In this document: positions 33,104 to 39,554 of the stretch, in pieces
Numbering within the stretch: the stretch's first letter is position 1
Layout: the number at the start of each line of letters is the position of its first letter
Assembly: GCA_964226685.1 (NCBI GenBank)
Contig: CAXQRU010000030.1
Span: 1 to 39,554 of the forward strand
From: CAXQRU01 sp964226685
GTDB taxonomy: Bacteria > Pseudomonadota > Gammaproteobacteria > Pseudomonadales > Cellvibrionaceae
DNA: 39,554 nucleotides
Direction of reading: 5' to 3'
Program-made: the position numbers and the translations under genes
The notes under the pieces: model-generated
Databases searched by the model: none
Seen by the model: the letters and a program-made list of their open reading frames with translations, nothing else
What the model was told of the DNA's origin: nothing

Positions 33104-33742
33104 CTAAGGTTGCCAGTTCATAAAGTTTCGAAGTAGTTGCAGGCCAGCAGTATCACTTTTTTCTGGGTGAAATTGTACTGCAAACAAATTATCTCTTGCG
33201 ACAGCCGCGGCAAAGTCCACACCATAGTGGCAACGCCCAGCGATCAACGCGTCATCACTTGGAGTTACATAGTAGCTATGCACAAAATAAAAACGAGTGA
33301 GATCATCAATGCCTTGCCAAAGAGGATGGTCGAGCTGTTGCACTTGGTTCCAGCCCATATGTGGAACCTTCAAACGCTGGCCGGCCTCATCCATTAAGGG
33401 ATTTCCGAAAAACTTTACGGCACCATTGACTATATCAAGGCAGTCGACGCCTCCGTTTTCTTCGCTATGGCTCATCAACGACTGCATTCCCACACAAATG
33501 CCCAGCACGGGTTTACCACTGGCAACCGCCTGCGCAAGCGAGCGGTCAACGCCGTGCTCCTTGATCGCAGCCATACAATCTTTAATGCCGCCAACACCTG
33601 GAAAAAGCACGCGATCCGCACTATCAATGAGGGCGGCATCATCGGTCACGAGCACCTTGGCATCAGGGCTGACATGGGCGAGCGCACTGGCGACCGAGTG
33701 CAGATTCCCCATACCATAATCAATAACTGCTATTGTAGACAT
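33104..33742 (-). CDS. hisH: Imidazole glycerol phosphate synthase subunit HisH (glutaminase)
   Basis: Class I glutamine amidotransferase of 212 residues that feeds ammonia to HisF. The nucleophile Cys83 is in LGICVGMQSL, and the His192/Glu194 pair in VQFHPEKS completes the triad. FPGVGGIKDCM is the oxyanion-strand region. Its ATG shares one base with the hisB stop (TAATG), so translation is coupled. Confidence 0.98.
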   Translation of the reverse strand: MSTIAVIDYGMGNLHSVASALAHVSPDAKVLVTDDAALIDSADRVLFPGVGGIKDCMAAIKEHGVDRSLAQAVASGKPVLGICVGMQSLMSHSEENGGVDCLDIVNGAVKFFGNPLMDEAGQRLKVPHMGWNQVQQLDHPLWQGIDDLTRFYFVHSYYVTPSDDALIAGRCHYGVDFAAAVARDNLFAVQFHPEKSDTAGLQLLRNFMNWQP

Positions 33743-34335
33743 TAGAGGCTGCCCTTAGTTGATGGCATCATACCCGCCATACGCTCATCTACAGAGAGCG
33801 CCATTCGAAGTGCGCGACCAAAGGCTTTAAACACCGTTTCGATTTGGTGATGCGCGTTCTCACCTCGCAAGCAATCGATATGCAGCGTCACCTTGGCATG
33901 ATTGACAAAACCCTGAAAGAACTCCCAAAACAGTTCGGTATCAAATTGCCCCACGCGCTTTTGGGTGAAGGGAATGTTCATAAACAAGCCTGGGCGGCCT
34001 GAAAAATCGATCACCACTCGAGATAACGCTTCATCCAATGGCACGTAGGCGTGCCCATAGCGGAAGATGCCCTTTTTATCGCCAACGGCTTGAGCAATGG
34101 CTTGCCCTAAGGTAATTCCGATGTCCTCAACGCTGTGGTGGTCATCGATATGAGTGTCGCCATCGCAGGTAATATCTAGATCAATCAGGCCATGACGGGC
34201 GATTTGATCCATCATGTGCTCCAAAAACGGTACGCCAGTGGCAAACTTACCCTGCCCCTTACCATCAAGGTTCAGTGTAACGCTGATTTTGGTTTCTAAG
34301 GTATCTCGACGCACACTGGCGACTCGTGGCTGCAT
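33742..34335 (-). CDS. hisB: Imidazoleglycerol-phosphate dehydratase
   Basis: Monofunctional HisB of 197 residues, without the phosphatase domain of the enteric fusion protein. The manganese-binding motifs are DDHHSVED at 64-71 and AHHQIE at 161-166; GVPFLEHMMDQIARHG is the conserved N-terminal block. First gene of the hisBHAF cluster. A monofunctional HisB fits non-enteric gammaproteobacteria. Confidence 0.97.
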   Translation of the reverse strand: MQPRVASVRRDTLETKISVTLNLDGKGQGKFATGVPFLEHMMDQIARHGLIDLDITCDGDTHIDDHHSVEDIGITLGQAIAQAVGDKKGIFRYGHAYVPLDEALSRVVIDFSGRPGLFMNIPFTQKRVGQFDTELFWEFFQGFVNHAKVTLHIDCLRGENAHHQIETVFKAFGRALRMALSVDERMAGMMPSTKGSL

Positions 34336-34425
34336 GGGACTCTCCGACAGTCAAAGCACTGAAACCGGCGATTATACGGTTTCAGGGCCCTGGGTGCCAG
34401 ACTTTGCTGACATTTTCGACAGATC

Positions 34426-34845
34426 CTAGTCCTTCTTGAAAGATCTAACTGTTTTACCTGTTAAGAAGTAAAAGATTACAATCGCAACAGCGATCCCAAA
34501 GGCGACATAAACTCTCACCTCCTTAAAGCCATCAGAGAATAGTTTGATGGCAAAAGCAACGCCAATAAATACAAAGATGATAAGGGCAATGTAATTTAAG
34601 ATTACAACAAATACCGAGTACTTTTCTTTTGCCACCACAATAGCCGACAACAAGTGGGTTACGCAGAATAAACCTAGTATTATCGCTACCATATCCAAAT
34701 TACGGTATTGCCTGAGAAACAAGGCCATCACATCGTCCTGCTGCGAGAGGGCACTGATGAGATACATCTGATCAATGACACGATACAGAGCAAAGGCAAA
34801 AACAAGAAAAACAAGGCCGTGAAGGCTACTTAGAGCAATTTTCAT
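34426..34845 (-). CDS. Hypothetical four-helix membrane protein
   Basis: A 139-residue protein with four hydrophobic segments at about 5-22, 50-70, 77-100 and 109-127, short loops and a basic tail (RSFKKD). Integral inner-membrane protein; no motif recognised. It is upstream of hisB on the same strand with a 90-bp gap, so it may or may not share transcription. The 213 bp between it and the next gene show no obvious signal. Confidence 0.6.
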   Translation of the reverse strand: MKIALSSLHGLVFLVFAFALYRVIDQMYLISALSQQDDVMALFLRQYRNLDMVAIILGLFCVTHLLSAIVVAKEKYSVFVVILNYIALIIFVFIGVAFAIKLFSDGFKEVRVYVAFGIAVAIVIFYFLTGKTVRSFKKD

Positions 34846-35058
34846 TTGAGCACTCCAAAAGCCTAATACTAACCCGCAAACCCAAGAAAATAAATGTAAA
34901 TGATAAGTGTATTCAACCTCAGGGATGACCGTTTTTCGGGTTGGGATGCCTGATGAGCACTTGCATCAATATGGAATATAAACGTATTCTTATTCTGGCA
35001 CTTTTTCAGAGATAACTTCCTGCAATAGGGAACAAGTCATCAAATCAATACTGTATTG

Positions 35059-36114
35059 TTACTTTAATTTTAAAAAATCCCGATCCTTTAACACTCGCAA
35101 GGGCATGATGTCGCTTTTATTGGTAATGATTAGTGACGAATCCACTCGCACACAGGCACCAGCGTACGTCCCACCCGCATTAAAAGAGCACAACTGCGCA
35201 TTTAAGCCTTTTATTGTTGGTAAGCAACACAAGGCCTGATAAATACTATCTTGCTGCCCAAACCGCCCGTGGGTTTCACTGAGAGTTTCTGCATTTTTAT
35301 CAAAAAGTACTACGTTTGAACCACAACGCCCGGCGATGGGTTTGCAAACGTAACCCTCGTTTTGTAATTTGTCGGTTAACTCAAATTGGGATTCCAATAA
35401 ATAGGGATGGTCTGGGAACATTTCCCACAAGACCGGCAAGATGGCTTTATTGCTAGGGATCAACGTCCATAACGGTTCAATCACCATCGTGTTTGGACGA
35501 AACAATACATCCATCAATTTGGGCGCACTTTTTTTTGATGCCCGCAAGGCATGATGTTGATCGCTGTCCATTAACTCAGCCCGCAATTGATCCAATGCGG
35601 TTTCCCAAGCCCAAGTTTTCCACACCCAATGAATGGCAATACCCTCTTTATCTACCACTTCACCCAACTCATTCCAGCGCAATTCGTTCATATCCTCGAT
35701 CAACTTAACCTTGATACCGGCTTTTTCAATAGCGCTTTTCATATAGCGAGCATGATAATTTTCCTCTTTGTCGTCATCGAGGAGAATGTGGACTAGGCCA
35801 TCGACGTCATTATCCTCCCACGCTCTGACCAGCTGTTTGAAAAGCATTTCACCGGCATCAACACCCACATCACAAGCCATGTGTTTGGCCCATAAACCTT
35901 GGATTTTGCCACACTCCATATGACACGATGCTGAGTCAGCATTGTATTCGTAAACCTTCAAGCCTTTTTCGGTTAAACAGAAGTCAAAACGCCCTGTAAT
36001 CATTTGATTACGACGATTACTCCAAGACTGCTGAATACGCGGCCATATAACGTCTGGAATATTGAATTTTGCTAACAGCGTTTCATTTTGCAATACATAA
36101 TCAGTCGCATGCAT
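35059..36114 (-). CDS. gss: Glutathionylspermidine synthetase domain (C-terminal part of frameshifted gss)
   Basis: A 351-residue stretch that follows the synthetase half of E. coli Gss: MHATDYVLQNETLLAKFNIP, ITGRFDFCLTEKGLKVYEYNADSASCH, WKTWAWETALDQLR, EPLWTLIPSNKAILPVLWEMFPDHPYLL and KPIAGRCGSN, all ATP-grasp blocks. It condenses glutathione with spermidine using ATP. The ATG at 36114 is only the first Met in the frame; homology extends upstream to the slippery site at 36177-36183 as SASAQAELKRATNELHALF, which aligns with the E. coli linker. No ribosome binding site precedes 36114, so it depends on reading across the frameshift. Confidence 0.88.
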   Translation of the reverse strand: MHATDYVLQNETLLAKFNIPDVIWPRIQQSWSNRRNQMITGRFDFCLTEKGLKVYEYNADSASCHMECGKIQGLWAKHMACDVGVDAGEMLFKQLVRAWEDNDVDGLVHILLDDDKEENYHARYMKSAIEKAGIKVKLIEDMNELRWNELGEVVDKEGIAIHWVWKTWAWETALDQLRAELMDSDQHHALRASKKSAPKLMDVLFRPNTMVIEPLWTLIPSNKAILPVLWEMFPDHPYLLESQFELTDKLQNEGYVCKPIAGRCGSNVVLFDKNAETLSETHGRFGQQDSIYQALCCLPTIKGLNAQLCSFNAGGTYAGACVRVDSSLIITNKSDIMPLRVLKDRDFLKLK

Positions 36115-36146
36115 AAATAAGGCATGAAGTTCGTTAGTCGCGCGTT

Positions 36147-36935
36147 TTAATTCCGCTTGCGCGCTGGCTGAGAGACAAAAAAACGATTTTGATTTTCTTT
36201 AACGCTAGTTAGCGTGCAGCCATTCGCTTGAACATAGGCGTATTCGTCGGAATTGGCGATATTCAGCCAATTATTTTCAGAGGCGTGGTTATTTTTTACT
36301 TGCGCCAATTTTAGATTGAATAATTTTGGGTTAGGCGGCGTTACTTTTATTGAGCCACGCTGATCACTGGTTTGTATCACCCAGCCCAGGATATCGCCAT
36401 CGACGTAAGAGCACTTAATCCAATAACCCCCATCGTCACTACGACGAGCCGGCAACTCCCGAGCGTAATCACGCCCCTCTGGCCAACATTCATGATCAAC
36501 ATTTTGCTCAGCAATACGAATACAATCGTCAAATACTTCGGTGACGATTGCCACATGCCCGGTCAGTTCAAACTCGCCACCTTCATTCCAAATTAACATG
36601 CAACCCGGCTCAGGCGCACGCTTAGACCCATTATTAAAAGACTGCAGCGGTAAGGTTTTATTGCCTCCGACTATGTTCACATGACGCAGCTTAAAAATAT
36701 CATAAGCCATCGCAATATCTTCAAATACATAACCTTTGTTGAGCAAAAGCCAGCGTCGAGCAAATTCAACACACTGCCACTTATAACCCGTATACACGCC
36801 ATCGACATAATGGCGGTAGGCGTGGCGATCAGGCAATGCCTTAGGATCAACACTGTCGTAATCCGATGAGTAAGCGGCAACATTACCCGGAGCGTAACCC
36901 AACAAGGTACCAAATACTTGTGGTTGATTGTTCAT
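36147..36935 (-). CDS. gss: Glutathionylspermidine amidase domain (N-terminal part of frameshifted gss)
   Basis: A CHAP-type amidase matching the first part of E. coli Gss: FGTLLGYAPGNVAAYSSDYDSVDP, then YKWQCVEFARRW with nucleophile Cys55, and ELTGHVAIVTEV with His127, equivalents of Cys59 and His131. It hydrolyses glutathionylspermidine back to glutathione and spermidine. After residue about 253 the frame leaves the homology and ends at TAA; the synthetase continues in the -1 frame. The combined span 35059-36935 equals about 625 codons against 619 in E. coli, so nothing else is missing. Confidence 0.9.
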   Translation of the reverse strand: MNNQPQVFGTLLGYAPGNVAAYSSDYDSVDPKALPDRHAYRHYVDGVYTGYKWQCVEFARRWLLLNKGYVFEDIAMAYDIFKLRHVNIVGGNKTLPLQSFNNGSKRAPEPGCMLIWNEGGEFELTGHVAIVTEVFDDCIRIAEQNVDHECWPEGRDYARELPARRSDDGGYWIKCSYVDGDILGWVIQTSDQRGSIKVTPPNPKLFNLKLAQVKNNHASENNWLNIANSDEYAYVQANGCTLTSVKENQNRFFVSQPARKRN

Positions 36936-37069
36936 TGAGAAACACCTTTGGAAAATAGGTTAATATGAGGATATCACTAGGCTTGAAATCTGTCAGTAGC
37001 ACGTCCTCTGTCAACGACACTAAACACAGAATTTGTTATCTGATAGCATGAACTTTTGAGTGACGCACC

Positions 37070-37612
37070 ATGATTCATAAAACCTCAACACTGATTCTCA
37101 CTTGTCTATTAAGCTCACTGCTTCTTATAAGCTTCAATGCCGCCGCCGAAGATGACTGTGTCGCCGGAGTTCCAAGTGATGGCATGCTAAACGCCAACAG
37201 CCCGCAGCTCAAAAACCTGAAACTGAGCAAGAGTCAATATCATGTGACTGAAACCGCTGAACTGACTCAACACCCAGGGATAACCATTGAGCTTTCACGA
37301 GGCGGCTGCGCGCATTATGGCGTCAGTTTCACCTATGTGATCGAGGGCAAAATTCCACTCGATGATATGATCAATAAGGTTCAACTATTTTTACAAGACA
37401 CCCCCATGACAGAAGAAGGTAATAGCTGGAAAGCCGACTTTGAAAGTGCCATCGCCAAATATCAAAAAGATCCGAGTACAGGGACTACTTTCCCCAATTC
37501 TATCGAAATTTATCTCGAACCTGGCTATTCGACCGTTTACATTAGCGCAAACCCCAGCGACAAACACAAGGGAAAAATCGAGCTTTCGCTTTTATTTGAT
37601 ATCGCCCTTTAG
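37070..37612 (+). CDS. Hypothetical exported protein
   Basis: A 180-residue protein with a signal peptide (about 1-25, ending FNAAAEDD). The mature part has two cysteines (DDCVAG, GGCAHYG) and beta-rich stretches such as ITIELSRGGCAHYGVSFTYVIEG and STVYISANPSDKHKGKIELSLLFDI. It is predicted to be periplasmic. No family recognised. No clear ribosome binding site is seen and it appears to be transcribed alone. Confidence 0.65.
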   Translation: MIHKTSTLILTCLLSSLLLISFNAAAEDDCVAGVPSDGMLNANSPQLKNLKLSKSQYHVTETAELTQHPGITIELSRGGCAHYGVSFTYVIEGKIPLDDMINKVQLFLQDTPMTEEGNSWKADFESAIAKYQKDPSTGTTFPNSIEIYLEPGYSTVYISANPSDKHKGKIELSLLFDIAL

Positions 37613-37712
37613 CTTTAAAAACATAGAGTTAAAGGAATAACCTAAAATTATTCTAGACAACTGTTGAAATTTCACTATACTGCAATGAGTACTTGGGGAA
37701 AGGCTATAAGAC

Positions 37713-37739
37713 AAAAAAAACCCGGCTCAAGGCCGGGTT
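37713..37739 (-). terminator. Strong minus-strand intrinsic terminator
   Basis: AACCCGGC/GCCGGGTT, a perfect 8-bp stem with a five-base loop, followed on the minus strand by a run of T residues (37713-37718 beyond the stem). It is oriented away from slmA but lies about 140 bp beyond slmA's own likely terminator at 37873-37893. Confidence 0.85.
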
Positions 37740-37800
37740 CACAAACACTTCTAGGAAAAGTGTAATTTTTCACACATCACATTTGCTACTGCAAAGAATT
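37713..37800 (-). ncRNA. Candidate small RNA between slmA and the exported-protein gene
   Basis: On the minus strand three hairpins follow one another: TTTGC/GCAAA (37782-37795), ACACTT/AAGTGT (37745-37763) and the terminator with T-tract (37713-37739). The slmA transcript appears to end earlier, at 37873-37893, so this last terminator needs its own transcript. A promoter could not be fixed; the 5' end is a guess. Confidence 0.3.
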
Positions 37801-37872
37801 CATAAAATTACATTGCATACTCTTATGAGTGGCGGTTTCAGCAAAAGTTCAAAAAAAATTAAAAAAATTTCA

Positions 37873-37893
37873 AAAAAATTGCGTTTCCACGCA
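37873..37893 (-). terminator. Likely terminator of argB-slmA
   Basis: TGCGT/ACGCA stem with a GGAA tetraloop on the minus strand, followed by ATTTTTTT, about 65 bp after the slmA stop. The stem is short (5 bp) but the T-run is good. Confidence 0.6.
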
Positions 37894-37897
37894 TTTT

Positions 37898-37913
37898 TGT
37901 GACAAATATCACA
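37898..37913. promoter_or_regulatory. CRP-like palindrome in a convergent gap
   Basis: TGTGACAAATATCACA is a perfect TGTGA-N6-TCACA, extended by matching T and A flanks to 9-base arms. It lies between two gene ends, so no annotated gene is an obvious target; the candidate small RNA at 37713-37800 is the nearest downstream transcript. Confidence 0.5.
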
Positions 37914-37956
37914 AAAATTAGTCGATTATTCACATTTTGTTAAGGAAATGTTCAGT

Positions 37957-38577
37957 TTAGAGTGGCTTTGCACCCTCCTTCACTGAATAAAAAAAGCCAG
38001 TCATTAGGGATTTCCACTGAATTGGCCAATTTTCAGTGGGAGATCGCTTAAAGCCGCTGCGCACAAATTGAGCAATCCGTCCTTCGACGACCGATAACAA
38101 CAAGTTTGCCGCTAAGGCCGCCGGCATTTGAGTCCTCAAACTTTGACTGATTTCTGCATCTCTTATAGTTTTTTTCAATTGGCTCTCTATCCGATCAAAT
38201 AGCTGTAACACCCGTTGCCGTAAACGTGGTGTTTCCCCAACGAGTGCATCCCCCGTTAACAAACGGCTAATACCTGGATTTCTCTCACTAAAAGCCAGCA
38301 ACAAAGATAAGATTTTGTCGCACTGGGTGACAACAGGCTCATTGTTACTGGATATACTATTGATCCTGGTAAACAGCGTTTGTTCCGTAAATTCGAGCAA
38401 ACCTTCAAACATTTTTGATTTACTGGGAAAATGGCGGTACAAAGCCGCCTCAGAAACGCCCACGTGCTTGGCTAACGCCGCTGTGGTGATTCGCCCACCA
38501 GGCGATGCTTCCAACATTTGGGCTAGACTTTCCAATATCTGTTGACGACGCGAGCGTTTCTGAGGTGTTTTACTCAT
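37957..38577 (-). CDS. slmA: Nucleoid occlusion factor SlmA (TetR family)
   Basis: A 206-residue DNA-binding protein that blocks FtsZ assembly over the chromosome. The TetR-type HTH is at about 29-52, ITTAALAKHVGVSEAALYRHFPSKSKMFEGL, the SlmA hallmark sequence. LLTGDALVGETPRLRQRV and LLSVVEGRIAQFVRSGF follow as in SlmA. Its start overlaps argB by eight bases, so the two are co-translated. In pseudomonads pyrE and crc are the usual next neighbours; here they are 34 kb away. Confidence 0.95.
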   Translation of the reverse strand: MSKTPQKRSRRQQILESLAQMLEASPGGRITTAALAKHVGVSEAALYRHFPSKSKMFEGLLEFTEQTLFTRINSISSNNEPVVTQCDKILSLLLAFSERNPGISRLLTGDALVGETPRLRQRVLQLFDRIESQLKKTIRDAEISQSLRTQMPAALAANLLLSVVEGRIAQFVRSGFKRSPTENWPIQWKSLMTGFFYSVKEGAKPL

Positions 38578-39487
38578 GATCTTCCACGTTAGCTTGATTG
38601 GTAATTAAGGTGCCCACGCCTTCGTCGGTAAAAATTTCTAACAACACCGCGTGAGCTACTCGGCCATCCACAATATGCGCACTACGAACTCCAGCCTTTA
38701 CCGCATCCAGGGCGCATTGTATTTTTGGCAGCATGCCGCCGTAGATGGTGCCGTCGGCAATTAAGTCATCTACTTGTTGCGTGGTCAGGCCGGTCAACAC
38801 CTCGCCACTTTTATTTTGAAGCCCCGCTACATTGGTCAGCAACATCAGTTTTTCTGCTTTTAAGACTTCAGCAATTTTGCCCGCCACCAAATCAGCGTTG
38901 ATGTTATAGGATTCACCGTCAGCTCCCACACCCACAGGCGCAATCACTGGAATAAAATGACTATTGGTCAAGGTGTTGATCACATCAATGTTGATGGATT
39001 CAACTTCACCCACCTGTCCAATATCAATGATCTCTGGCGCACTCATTCCCGGACTTTTTCGACTAACCGCAAGGCGCTTTGCGCGAATCAATTGGCCATC
39101 TTTGCCGGTAATCCCAATGGCTTGACCGCCATTTCGGTGTAATAAATTAACAATATGTTTATTAACCGTGGCACCCAGCACCATTTCGACAACATCCATA
39201 GTCTCTCGAGTCGTCACTCGCATGCCATCGACAAATTCCGATTGAATATTGAGTTTTTCAAGTAAGGCGCCAATTTGTGGGCCACCTCCATGAATCACGA
39301 TCGGGTTAATACCAACGGTTTTCATCAACACCACATCGCGCGCAAAACTGTTTTGCAGTTGCTCGTCGATCATGGCATTGCCACCAAATTTCACCACCAC
39401 AGTTTTATTGACGAAACGCTGTATGTAAGGCAAAGCCTTTGTTAAAACTTCAGCGGTATTGATTGCGGCTTCACGGGTAAGCGACAT
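38570..39487 (-). CDS. argB: Acetylglutamate kinase
   Basis: Phosphorylates N-acetylglutamate with ATP, step two of arginine synthesis. Complete at 305 residues. VVKFGGNAMID near 28-38 is the phosphate-binding Lys loop, VIHGGGPQIG near 64-73 the second glycine-rich loop, and LTNVAGLQNKSGEVL the nucleotide-binding region. The N-terminal helix (REAAINTAEVLTKALPYIQRF) is the type that mediates hexamer formation in arginine-inhibited kinases, so feedback inhibition is likely. AAGG lies upstream of the ATG. The adapter begins 28 bp upstream. Confidence 0.97.
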   Translation of the reverse strand: MSLTREAAINTAEVLTKALPYIQRFVNKTVVVKFGGNAMIDEQLQNSFARDVVLMKTVGINPIVIHGGGPQIGALLEKLNIQSEFVDGMRVTTRETMDVVEMVLGATVNKHIVNLLHRNGGQAIGITGKDGQLIRAKRLAVSRKSPGMSAPEIIDIGQVGEVESINIDVINTLTNSHFIPVIAPVGVGADGESYNINADLVAGKIAEVLKAEKLMLLTNVAGLQNKSGEVLTGLTTQQVDDLIADGTIYGGMLPKIQCALDAVKAGVRSAHIVDGRVAHAVLLEIFTDEGVGTLITNQANVEDHE

Positions 39488-39515
39488 AAATAAACCTTAA
39501 TGTTAATTAAAAAGA

Positions 39516-39554
39516 AGATCGGAAGAGCGTCGTGTAGGGAAAGAGTGTATAAGC
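39516..39554 (-). other. Illumina adapter remnant (not genomic)
   Basis: AGATCGGAAGAGCGTCGTGT and the following bases to GAGTGT are the reverse complement of the TruSeq read-1 adapter. The last six bases (ATAAGC) may be the start of an index. The contig therefore ends artificially within the argB upstream region. Confidence 0.97.

Noticed and set aside
35046..35058. CAATACTGTATTG palindrome as terminator of gss
   Set aside because: A one-base loop cannot form the hairpin and no T-tract follows on the minus strand.
37825..37902. 25-codon Lys-rich ORF starting MSGGFSKSS
   Set aside because: It is produced by A-rich low-complexity sequence, has no ribosome binding site, and overlaps the slmA terminator and CRP-like site.
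1..39554. CRISPR arrays, tRNA or rRNA genes, insertion sequences with transposase
   Set aside because: No regularly spaced direct repeats, no tRNA-like or rRNA sequence and no transposase or integrase were seen on either strand.

Overview
This is one contig from a mid-GC Gram-negative bacterium, most likely a gammaproteobacterium near Pseudomonadales/Oceanospirillales. The marker genes (GSI-type glnA followed by glnL, secB-grxC-rhodanese, envC-ctpA, hisBHAF, argB-slmA, crc/pyrE) belong to that group, and their clustering resembles Pseudomonas chromosomes; the exact genus cannot be read from the sequence. Both ends are Illumina adapter (1-21 and 39516-39554), so genomic DNA runs only from 22 to 39515.

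Layout. 22-2464: nitrogen control. The start of glnL, a terminator, glnA with a textbook sigma-54 promoter and an NtrC box lying inside the end of the upstream DUF501 gene. 2582-5571: a small membrane protein, a Crc homologue divergent from pyrE, and a periplasmic coiled-coil protein. 5576-8903 (minus): rhodanese-like protein, grxC, secB, recQ. 9053-11493 (plus): envC-like and ctpA (cell-envelope remodelling). 11534-14467: porin, a CbiX-like chelatase with a CPXCG zinc-ribbon protein, ferrochelatase. 14539-17504: two diguanylate cyclases, the first behind a Fur-box-like site. 17724-20039: YARHG protein, HTH regulator, membrane protein.

20068-22762 is the most unusual locus: a compact EF-G-like GTPase preceded by a promoter, a 21-residue leader ORF, a strong intrinsic terminator, a second small ORF and a further hairpin, which is the architecture of ribosome-controlled transcription attenuation as known for ribosome-targeting resistance genes. 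A 365-bp inverted-repeat (MITE-like) element begins exactly at its stop codon. 22821-24684 holds a pentapeptide/OmpA protein split by a frameshift and a small periplasmic protein. 24875-29366: a membrane Ser/Thr kinase convergent with a tight three-gene operon made of an atypical ATP-dependent ligase and two proteins I do not recognise; this is the best candidate for an undescribed system.

29492-31492: PhnA-like zinc-ribbon protein, two tandem paralogous envelope proteins, two small proteins, a CRP-like site. 31594-34335 (minus): hisB-hisH-hisA-hisF. 35059-36935: glutathionylspermidine synthetase/amidase broken into two frames exactly at a U UUU UUU slippery heptamer. 37070-39487: an exported protein, a possible small RNA, slmA and argB.

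Two of the genes (gss and the OmpA protein) are frameshifted; whether this is biology or assembly error is unresolved. All functional calls rest on motifs and family resemblance read by eye; no search or folding program was run.
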